Below are positions 32,816 through 43,900 of a DNA stretch of 64,000 nucleotides, piece by piece; the stretch's first letter is position 1, and each line of letters begins with the position of its first letter. The notes below the pieces were generated by a model that ran no database searches, was not told the DNA's origin, and worked only from the letters and a program-made list of their open reading frames with translations. The DNA lies in the NCBI GenBank assembly GCA_036023115.1, contig JAYKKT010000059.1, forward strand, positions 3,820,001 to 3,884,000, in the 5' to 3' direction. The translations under genes and the position numbers were made by a program. The DNA is from Brasenia schreberi. Its lineage: Eukaryota; Streptophyta; Magnoliopsida; Nymphaeales; Cabombaceae.

Positions 32816-35800
32816 ATGTGCGAATTTTCCGAAGAAACCCTGTCCGTGAATGGCTCTTCACTCGCCGGAAATGGTTCCTCTTCTGCATTGGAGAGGCCTG
32901 AGGATCTGACATTGGATTCCCCTGCTGGAATTTCGCCGGAGAACCTCGCTGTTGACCATGCTGCTATCGTTAGAAACGAAAGGTTATTTTACGAAAAGCT
33001 GCGTGAATTTCGCGCTGTTTCTGACAAAGATAGCTTAAGGTGAGTTTTGAAGCATAAGGATTTTAGATCCGTGCTGTTTCCGTGCGCGTAGGATCTTCTC
33101 TTTCGAGGAATTATAGCATTCCGGTAGATCGAGTCTTTTACGTGTGTGTTTTGTTGTTTATACCTGAAATATGCTTGCGCAACCTTACTTTCCGTTATAT
33201 TTGCGACGGATTGATGGATTCTGCTGGATTTGAAGTTGTTTCTTATTTCCTGTGGTTTGATTTGAGTTCTTGTTCAACTTTGAGTCTCCGCGTTGTTAGT
33301 TGCTTTCATGTGAATGCTGAACGTAAGAATTCCTTTTTGAAATAGTAGAATTTTCTTCAGTGGATGCTTATGGTGGAAATCTCCACTGGCCATTGGTTAA
33401 TCTTTATTATTTTGCAGTATGTTGCCTTTGTCGTTGTAGTATCACGTCGGCTCGAATAAAAGCTATCGCTAATTCTTTTACTTCGTTGCTACTGTATGAG
33501 TAGGATATAGGGGGGCGCTTTATTGAAATTTCTTGAATCCTGCATGCATGCATGCTTTTACTGATTTGTGAAGCTTATGTTGTGTTTGTAATTATTTAGC
33601 ATAACTGATCATTGCTTTTTGTTGCCTGCTATGCTAATTTAAATAAAATCGTTCCTTTTGCGTCTGCAAGTAGTAAATACTTGAATTTCTTCACTGGAAG
33701 TGTGTCAAATGCGATAATTTAGCTGAATTACTTGGAATTTCTTTCTCCTCATGTATCTTTCAGGTACTAGAAATCGGTCTCCATAAAGTGCTTAATGCAT
33801 CATTTTGAGGTCTCTGTATGAAAGGATTTAAAAATTCCATGAAGTGCTTCATGTAATCCGGTGAAGCATATGATATCACGCCAAACCGTCCACAAACTAA
33901 TGTCATTGCATTTGAGTACATCAGTCGAATACCCTTTATTAGGCCTTTGCTTGCTCTCTGTGATTATTTATTTTAAGGCACTCTTGCATTAAGGTTTCTT
34001 CCTGGTTGCAAGTTCAAAGTTTTCGTCTCAGCTTATTGCGTATCCATGACGAATATACTTTTGGGCAAGATGATGGAAGGTCTACCATTTCATGCACATA
34101 TACTTCCTATTCCAAACTGGACGGTGAACGTTTTAAAAGACGGAGAGGCTTGGTTGACCCCAGATTGTGTGGGAAAAGGTTTGTTGTTGTACGGTACTTC
34201 CCATTCCATGTCTAGGAAATCAGCTAGTATGATGCAGTAACTTTATTCCTTTTACACATTATTTTGAGAAATCCGTACATGAATCTCTTCTTTGCCAAAG
34301 CCATACTCTAATAAGTAATGCTCTAGCAAACTTCATTTATTACTCTTCAATGCCAAGTTTGTTTTATCATGTTATATATATAGATATAGGTTAAATAAAC
34401 GGTGGAAATGAGATGTTCCAATTTTGGCAGTCTTGATGCTGAAGGCAAGGTTTCGGATTTGTACATCTTGTACAAAGAAGTAACTGCACGAGGAGGACTT
34501 GAGCGGGTAACCCATGTCACTGGATGTTTACATTACCATGCTAAAATTTGTGGATTTCTTCTTAAAAATATATATAATATTGATCTGACAGAGCTCTCTG
34601 TTTCTAGGCACTTGAACAATTTCTTTGACTGAAATTCTATTGAAAATCTGATCATTATATATCGACCTATTTTCAGGTTGTTGAAGAGAAGCGGTTGGAT
34701 GAAATTGCATCTGCTTTAAACTTGAAATCCAGCATTTCAAATCCAGCATTTCTGCTACAACAGCACTACAAGAATCTGCTTTACCAGTTTGAGCAAGTCC
34801 ACTTCTTTCAGGAGAAACGGGAACAATCTCTTCCCGGTAACCGAAATGCTTGAAATTCATTCCCGTTGAAAGGGACGATTTGATCATCATGTATCTATGT
34901 GCAAGCACAGATGCATCATGATCATCAGTGGTTACTTTGTGAAACTACTCTCCATGCCTAAGTCTAAATTCTTTATAGCAGGGTTAGTTCCCGTACTGCT
35001 TGATAAGAAGTCATCAAATCGACGCTCCAAGAAACCTTCAACGCAGAAGGGAAAGCGTAAAAGTGATCCTTCCTCACTCTCTGCAAGCATGGGAAGTTGG
35101 TTGATTCAGTTACTTGCTTCTTTGGTAACCGAGTTGGTTCAATTCTAACTAATTTACTCTGCTCTTGCCTATGGAACTTCATTCTCAGCAAAACAACACC
35201 ATATTGGCAAAACCGTCACCGGGACGATCGAGACCGAGTTTGATGGTGGCTACGCGGTTACAGTTACAGTTGGATCACAGAAGCTGAGTGGCTTGCTGTT
35301 TCGTGCACTAGAGAGTAAGAGTGAGAAGCATTGTGCCATTGTTCCTGGGGTCGTCAACAACGCAGATTCTCCTACCAAAAGTGAGCCAGTTGAGCAGGAT
35401 ATCTGTGTGAATAGATCAAAGAGAAAGCAAAATTCAAGCGCTAAGAAAAAGCGAGGTGCTCCACGGGGACTTCGCAGCGCCTTTCACTTCTTTAGTAGTG
35501 CACAGTATAAGCTGCTCCGCGAGAAACACAAAGGGCCATCGTCAGAAATCCTGAAGATGGCGAGGGATGCATGGAAATGCCTTTCTGAAAGTGAAAAGAA
35601 GGTAAAATGCACTTGTTCCTTCACTCGCTCATATTAATTAGCATGTTCAATCATCTAGTTTGCTTACATTATGATGCCAAAACCTTAAACCTCTTCTCTG
35701 ATCTCTGGTACCCGCCATATGAATCTTGTTTCTCTGGAAACATAATAGTTTTTACATATTTTCAATTTCCTCTTGTAGCCATATATAGAGATGAGTCGGA

Positions 35801-36183
35801 AGGACAAAGAGCGCTATCATCAGGAAACGAAGGCATATTTGCAACTCCAAAAGGACGCGCAGGCAGATGAAGAGAAGCAGGAAGAAACACTTAGTGGTGA
35901 AACGGCCATCAACTCAGTTGATGGGCAAGCAAAGCAGGCAAAGAAGCATCGACCTTGTCATCTGGGAGATGATGATTGCTACCGCGTAAAATTGGACATG
36001 GAGGTCGAGTCTAGCGATTCAACCAGTACAGCTTCGACAAACGTCCAATCGTTCCTCAATGATCTATTCTTCTCAGGGAAGTTCAAGGACGATGCGGAGC
36101 TCTTGGATTACATAGCCAGATCATGGGGTGCAATGGGAGACTTTCTCTCCGAGCTACCCTTGGTTGGCAATGCACTCACTTGA
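32816..36183 (+). CDS. ARID + HMG-box DNA-binding protein (HMGB9/11/15 family)
   Basis: Six exons, 32816-33039, 34431-34506, 34677-34836, 34979-35095, 35189-35601 and 35779-36183, join in frame to 464 residues. The ARID domain runs from about 55 to 150 (FYEKLREFRAV, DLYILYKEVTARGGLER, LLQQHYKNLLYQFEQVHFF). A basic linker (KKSSNRRSKKPSTQKGKRK) and a conserved middle block (GTIETEFDGGYAVTVTVGS) follow. The HMG box spans about 281-352 (RGAPRGLRSAFHFFSSAQY, DAWKCLSESEKKPYIEMS). Plant ARID-HMG proteins are nuclear and bind AT-rich DNA; Arabidopsis HMGB15 acts in pollen. The exon 1-2 junction is chosen because it restores the exact ARID spacing. The exon 4 acceptor is a TAGCAG pair, and the exon 4 donor (GGAA/GTTGGT) is weak and inferred from phase. 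Confidence 0.88.
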
Positions 36184-37965
36184 ACTCGGTCTGTTCTGAG
36201 CTTTTATTTTGCGTGGTGGTAAAGTGTGACCATGCTTAGCCAGATCGACTATAGGTAGGTGAATGCGTGGCGAGCTCCGCGTTCTATGGGTAACGTGGTT
36301 TTCTTAGGCCGTCCATCGCCTTCTGATTTACACGTCATTCAGGATGGACGGAGGGAGAGTGATCTCTTACCTTTTTGGGGCATGGATCTGGAAAACGGGC
36401 ACTACAACAACATGCCCTCATGTAAATAAACAGGGTTGCCTCTTCTTGCTCATGCTTCACAAATCTCTCTCAGGCATCAAAGGAAGGGAGTTGATGGATC
36501 CGCTAATCTGCGTTTCTCAATTACAAAAGAGAGATTCTCCAATTACGTGTTACTCCGTTTCCTTTCAAACCCTGTATGTGCAACTTCGGCAACTCCTTCG
36601 AAATCCCTCTACCCACATTTAGGGATGGCGAATCGTGTCAAAACAGGTCAATCCTTACCAGATCCATTTTCCCTTGGTTATTTTGAACAAACACAGAGAC
36701 ACATACACATGAATCCACGCTCAGACACAGATGCGTCTGTACGTGCATTCGTGTCAGAAGTCGCATAAAAAGGAAACCTTATATGAACTGAATTGAGATG
36801 AACACTTCTTGTCCACAGTTGGCTCATATAGATTTAACAAAGTGCTCCTGTTCGTGTCATTAGTTTAACAAGCAGAACTCGGACAAGCTTAAGACAATAA
36901 ATACCGAACCGATGAGTGAATCGGTAGCCGTTATCATTCAAGTTCCCGACCTTGAAGGTAAAGCTGGTTGCCGAGCAGAATTGACTGCAACAGTAGCTGT
37001 TCACGGTTCATTTGTCGACTCAAAATCCTTTCTTCTTTTGATAACTTGTTTGAGCCGAGATAAACATGAACCAAACACAAGTCCAGTCAAAATCAGTTGA
37101 ACACGAGCCGTTCAATAATGTGAAACATAGACAATTTAACATGTAGATTTCAAGATATAGTCCTAGTAAAGAATTTACTCAAAATTTTACTTTTTGTACA
37201 ATCGGTCAGTAGAATCCACATATTTGATCATCTAATTACATTATGTTCAACCAATATGTTCGGTTAACATGATTTTCTAGCAAGTATGTGCATAAGAATC
37301 ATATATACTTAACATAAACGAGCTTATATGAGCCAACCCAGAATGATATTTATGAGCAGTCCGTACGAAATGTTAGATTCATTTGGATCTCACCAAAAAT
37401 GAATTTGTGCATCAAGAGCTGAATTAATCTGAACCACAAACAGCTCGATCCATTTACCCGCCGTACTTGGCGGAAGAAAGAGTAAATCCCTAGTAAAGTC
37501 CAAAGATCTTTAAGATGATTGAGACAAACTGACGTAAATTCTCCTTCTATGAACGACCCCCTAAGTGACACAAAGAACATGCTTGGTACAGAGAAGGAGA
37601 TTTGAGCTGGTGGTTTGGATTTCAATCGAAGCCATTTACCAACTTGCAGAGGGGAATGAACAAATTACAGAACTCTAAACTTAAATTTTCTGTACAAATA
37701 GTCTATCTTTACAAGCAGAAATATTGGAATAAGAAGGATGCAAAGCTTTGCTGTCTTCAAGAACAGCAGTCAACCACTTCCTTGACCCACGGTTTTGCTT
37801 CCGTCGAGATCCGTTCGTGTCCGACACCATAGATCATGATTCGCATTTGGGTCGGACAATACTACCTCCAGGTTCAGTTTTGTACCATATATTAATGGAC
37901 CCGTACCCGATTTCTCCAACTGCAACTTTCTGGGCTCTCCCTAGTTGGAGATTGTGTGAGTCGTC
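36184..37965. other. Spacer between ARID-HMG and mS41 genes
   Basis: Holds the 3' UTR of the upstream gene. It also has a TTTAGGGATGGCGAATCG MITE-type end (36,618), GAGCCG/CGGCTC-rich words (36,900-37,120) resembling those at 53.4-54.0 kb, and the promoter of the downstream gene. No additional coding region recognised. Confidence 0.45.
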
Positions 37966-40900
37966 ATGGTGATGACTGCTTCGTTTCTTCTCAATCGTAT
38001 TCTCCCCTGTAGAGGATCCATTGCGCCCCATTTTCATACCGGCTTCTCGAGATTCTACTCCTCTTCCAGTCAATACGTCGGTACGTTCAATGCTTTCCTC
38101 ATTAGTTGTTTATTTTCCTCCTCCTTTTCCCTTTCCAAACCTGAAAATTTTCTGTCGGGTGGTCACTTTCTGATTTGTTTGGGCATATTATGGATGATGT
38201 TTCTTGTTATATTCATCAGTTTTCTTGATTTGAATGAGTTTTTCTAGTCATGCCTCTGTTTGTTGGCGTTGCAGTGAAAGTTGGGATTCCGGAGTTCTTG
38301 CAGGCTGTGGGAAAAGGGGTGGAATCTCACATACCCAAGCTTGAGGCCGAGATTGGGGATTTCCAGAAGCTTCTGGTCACCAGGACGCTGAGGCTAAAGA
38401 AGCTTGGCGTCCCTTGCAAACATGTATGCGTAAAATCTATGTCATACTTTGCTGGCTCTATTGAATCTGTCTGGTCTTCTTGTCCGGATTTTTCTATCAC
38501 TAAAAATGATGGAGATAATAGAGATGGACAATAGTTTTAAATGCAAAAGTTCTGGAGTGAAACAAGATTACGTCAATAAGTTTGCGGGATTAAATGAGAT
38601 GATTGTCCTTCTTAGTCTTCGGAGAGGTTGATTTTTGTACAATATATGGTGAATCTTATTTATTACTGCGAGAATGCTTTTTCGAGGGTGAAATGCTTTT
38701 AGATTAAGATATGCCAGATTGGTTCTTGTTTTTGAGGCCTCCTGTTGGTCAAGTTCGGCAGAATTCCATATGTTAAAACTTCCCGCGCTGGTGCTTTGTT
38801 TTGGCTCATCCAAGCGAAGTTAAGTTGTTCATTCCATGGAGTATTATTACGGAAATCGTCTTTGAGGGTGGTACGGTAAAGGCTAAGGCTTCGCGAGGGG
38901 CATGTTGCACTTAACAAAATGTTGTATATTCCTCAATTGTTTCTAAGGGCAATACATTACTGCCTTTGAGATTGAACCTTGGCTTTTGTCTATGATTTAT
39001 AAAAGCTGTCTCTCTTACTTTTGAGTATGTGTTTGCAAGGTTTGAGCAATGGTATGCTAGCTATCCCTTTTTCTAGCTGTGGGATCCTAGTTTAATTAAT
39101 GTTTCCGAGAAGCTTTGGTGCAAGGTGATACATGAGGTTGTTAGAAAATGGTACAGGATACTTTAAATGCTTTAAATTGTTTGTCTTAGAAGATTAATCA
39201 GGTGCACTGTTTATTTTCAGTTGCATTATGAGAATTACAAATATTTGCTTTATAGGTGACTTGTCTACATTGTGGTTGTTTGTTTGACGGATGTAAAATC
39301 CAACTTCAATTCGGTGCGCGTTAGTTTTGATTGAGATCAATTTCAATCTTTGGATTAGTTATAAAACACCATGTCTGCAAGGGCTTTATTTACAAATTTA
39401 TGAAGCCTCCTGCTTGATAGTACTGAGCTTGTGTAGAATAAAAAAAAATAGTCAACACAAACTGGCACACATTGCATTCCCCAAAAGGAAAGTTTTAAAT
39501 ACCTAGGGTCAATTTTTCAGAGTGATGGAAGAATGGATAGAGATGTTACACATAGAATTAATGCTGGTTGGGTAAAATGGAGAGGAGCATCAGGTATTTT
39601 TTGTGATAAGAAGATATCATTAAAATTAAAAGGTAAATATTATAGAGCATCAATTAGGCCTGCCATGTTTTATGGTTATGAGTGTTGGGCAGTTAATCAT
39701 CAACATGCACAAAAGATGTCTGTGACAGAAATGAAGATGTTGAGATGGATGAGTGGTCATACAAGAAAAGACTGTATACATAATGAGGTTATTAGAAACA
39801 AATTAGGAGTGACACCAATAGAGGATAAAACGAGAGAACATCATTTAAGATGGTTTGGACATATAGAAAGAAGATCAAAAGAAGAACTTAAAAGAATTAG
39901 AAAAACTAAATTTGGAAAGTATTAAAAGAGGTAGAGGACGACCACAGAAGTGTTGGAAAGAAACAATAAAGAATGATCTAGCTTATTGGGAGTTAACTGC
40001 TAACATGTCACACGATAGGGATCTGTGGAAACAAAGAATCCATGTAGCCGACCCCGTCTAGTATGGGGAAAGGCTTAGTTGTTGTTGTTGTAGTCAACAC
40101 AAACTTGAAAGAAATTCTTGTGCTTTTGGCTAACACCATTAGTTGTGGTTCCACCCTTTTCCTACTTTTTAAACTCAAGTGCAATATGTGCAGGAGATTT
40201 ATTTGTCCTGACACTTGTCGGGTAGGTTAGAGGGTAGTTTCTTACCCAAGCATGCTTAACAAAGATGTTCCAAGATGATCCAGTGTGCAAAAGTACTATC
40301 AAGATTGCACTCTCTGGTACAATATCCAATAAAGTTTCACTTTAGCTCTCGGCCATCTAACTCCACCCTCCTCTTTTAATCAGGAACAGAACCAATTTAT
40401 CTAAAAGTGAACCCTCACCATGGATAGGGTTATGCTTATCCTGTATAGATTGGATAATTATTTTTTCTTTGTTTTTTCTTAGATACCTATGCTTTAATTT
40501 GTTGGTAAATATGTGTTTTTGCCTATTTCCTCCCAAATTTCAGTGCCTACTTTATGATCTTTTGTACTCCGTCATGTTACTCAAGTAGAAATATCATAGA
40601 TCCCTTCTACTATCTATACACTCCTCGTAGAGGAATCTATATACTGCTCTGGTTTTTTCAACTTTAGAGGTACATCTTTACAACAGTCAATCTTCCATTT
40701 TGCTTAAGGCCAGTCTGCAAGAAAATTTTGAATCCTGCATTATTCTTGAAATATTCTTGCTCATCCTTTGGCCTTTTAAAATGCCTGCACGTATCTTTAC
40801 ATTGAAGTATATTTTTTTCATGACTTAACGACTAGTGTCATCAACCTTAAGATAGAGACCATAACTTGTCAAATTTCGAAGAAAAACAGAATTTACTAAT

Positions 40901-43900
40901 ATTTGTTCTGTCCAGCATAAGGAGAAAGACGGTGCTTGTCAATGTTGAAGTATTATTTTAAAGGTAGTGTTATGTAAAATAAGTGTTGTCCGTATCGCAC
41001 CGTTTACGTATCGTATCGTGGGCACGATACGATACTGGGGCCCGTATCGCAGGTGCGGGCGTATCGCACCGTATCGCACGATACGGCCCGTATCGCACGA
41101 TACGGCCCGTATCGCACGATACGGCCCGTATCGCATGATACGGGCGATACGCCCTGGGACCCTTATAAAGGGTCTCAGGCCGACTGAAACCTGCGATTTT
41201 TCGCGGGTTTCCTCTCTCCTATTGGGTTCCTCAAGCTCCCTAAGAGCCGGTTTTCGCCTCCTTAGTGTTCAAAGCTCCAAAATCGTGCCCTACGGTGTTC
41301 GTGCAAGCCTCCAAACTCGGATTGTGGTATATTTTTAATGTTTTTTCTATTTTTTTTCTTTATATTTATTGTTTTTTGTGTTATTTCGGTTTTTTTTTAA
41401 TGACAAAATATGAAATTATTAAGTGTGTGTATACGATTTTTATTGCATTCATGAAGTGAGAAACACTCGATTTGAGTGTTATTTGAAGATTGGGGGATTT
41501 ACGAAGTGCTTTTATTTTCAGGTTTTTGTTTGAATTAAAGTACTCCATTGAGATGGCAGGAAGGGGTGGTAGAGACTCTCATTCAAAGTCTGATGATCCG
41601 GCATGGCAATGGGGTATACCAGTTGAGGGTTCAAGGTTAAAAATCAGATGTTTATTTTGTGAAAAGGTGGTTAGTAGTGGAATTTCAAGGTTGAAACACC
41701 ACCTAGCAGGAACCATGAAAGAAGTTGCTCCATGCACAGGCAGAGTTAGAAGTGTGCCAGAAGGTATTAAATGGCAATGCTTGCAGATGATTGAGAGCAT
41801 ACAGGAAAGGAGACAACAAAAAGATGATTTCCAGATGTGTGAAGAAGCTAATGATGCTACTGCCACTGGAGTTGGATTCACTGATAGTTTGCCTTCAGAT
41901 GCTAGAACAGATATTGATAGTAGCAGTTCGTGAGTACCTAGCAGAGGAAAGAGGGTTGCAGCTGAAGACTTTGGAGGTGGCAGAAGAGGAAGTTCAGGAA
42001 GGAGTAGAGGAAGAGCTTCTTCTTCTAGCATACATTCGTTCTTTCCTCCTTCCACTACACCTGGTGCTCGGCCAGGAATTCGTGCTGCTATGGCTTCAGA
42101 ACAACTGCATGATTAAGCAGACCTTGCAGTGGGCAGATGATTTTATGATGCATGCATTCCATTTAATGCAGCAAACAGTTTTCATTTTAAAGCAATGACA
42201 AATGCAATTGCTAATATTGTCCAGGATACAGGATGCCCTCTTATCAGAAGTTGAGAGGAAAGATATTAGATCAGACCGTGATTAAAGTGCAGCAATACTA
42301 TTCGACTTTGAGACAATCGTGGAAGGAAACAGGATGCACTATCATGGCAGATGGATGGATCGATAGGCGAGGAAGGACATTGCTAAACTTTCTTGTATAT
42401 TATCCTAAAGGACTCATGTTTTTGAGATCTCTAGATATGTCAGAGGAGAGGCACACTGCAGAGATCCTACGAGAGGAATTTGATAAGGTTATACAAGAGG
42501 TTGGGTTAGAAAATGTAAGTTCAATTGATTACAGATAATGCAGCTAACTACAAAGCAGCTGGAAAGGAGTTAGCTGATATTTATGGGACTTTCTACTGGA
42601 CACCATGTGCATCCCATTGTTTAGATCTCATCCTCGAGGACATTGGTGAGATGGATGAAATAAAGGCAACAACTGAGTGTTGCCAAGATATTACAAAATT
42701 CATTTACAACCATGCATTTATTTTGTGTATGATGAGGAGATACACAGAAGGTGCAGAGCTTCTTCGCACAGCTGCAACTCGGTTCGCAACAAACTTCTTT
42801 TCTGTACAGAGTATTGTGAGACAGAAGCAAGCTTTAAAGAGAATGTTTTCCTCAGATGAGTGGCGACAATTTGCAGATTTGCCTCAAAATAGAATGAACA
42901 GAAAGTTAAATGAGATTGCAGAAACGGTTTTTAGAAGTTCATTTTGGAATGCATGTATCAGATTATTAAAAATTACTTGTTCTTTAGTGAAAGTTTTGAG
43001 ATTGGCTGACAGGGAGGAGAAACCATCTATGGGCTACCTTTATGAAGCTATGGACAGGGCAAAAGAAGCGATCAGAAATAACTTTAATGAACGGTGAGGT
43101 TATGTGCTCGTGTGGAAAATAATTGATAGTAGATGGAATAAACAATTGCATCAGCCTATTCATGCAACAGCCTACTATCTAAACCCATCATTGAGGTACT
43201 CAGCAACCTTCAAAAGGGACGGTGAGGTTAATCGAGGAATCATTGAATGCATCGACAGATTAGTCCCTGATGAGAGCATAGTAGATGCGATACATCGAGA
43301 GATGGAGATATATGATAATGCTCTTCACTTGATGGGTTTTCCTGTTGCAATTCACAACCGCTCTACGATGCGTCCAGGTACATTATTTATTTTCATATTT
43401 AAGTTGCATCTTACATTACTGTGGATTATTATGTCTCTAATGTTTATATTTTTTTTACAGATGTTTTTGGTGGAACAGGTTTGGAAGTGATTGTCCAAAC
43501 CTTAGAGATTTTGCAGTTAGAGTCTTAAGTCAAACCTTTAGTGCAACAGGTTGTGAAAGAAATTGGAGTGTTTTTTAACACATTCATACAAAAAAGTGCA
43601 ACAGGTTGGAACACAAAAGGCTTAATGATTTGGTTTATATTCGTTGTAACATGCGCCTTCGTGAAAGGTAATGTTGTATTACTTTCAAATTTTCAATTCA
43701 ATATTATTTAACTTCAGTTTTCAATTGTTAATATTACTTACTAATTGTTTATCTTTGTTTGTGTCGTAGGCAATTAAAAAAAGTAAATAGAGAAGAAAGT
43801 CAGTTCGATCCAATAAGTTTGGATAATTTTGATATATTAGAAGATTGGGTTATGGAAGACACTGAAGAAAATGCCCTCCTAACAGAAGAAGACGTTGCCT

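Noticed and set aside
34006..34240. Open frames in intron 1 of the ARID-HMG gene
   Set aside because: No recognisable domain, and the flanking exons join in frame without them while restoring the exact ARID spacing.
34402..34430. Apparent frameshift between VPIL-like sequence and the ARID block
   Set aside because: TTTTGGCAG is a usable acceptor. Starting exon 2 at 34,431 gives the right phase and family length, so no frameshift is needed.
37350..37625. 91-codon minus-strand frame upstream of mS41
   Set aside because: No recognisable domain; it sits in the promoter region of the divergent mS41 gene and in repeat-like sequence.
41070..41144. Regular 19-bp repeats that could be taken for a CRISPR-like array
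   Set aside because: The repeats are contiguous without unique spacers, lie inside a hAT element in a plant genome, and are explained as subterminal repeats.
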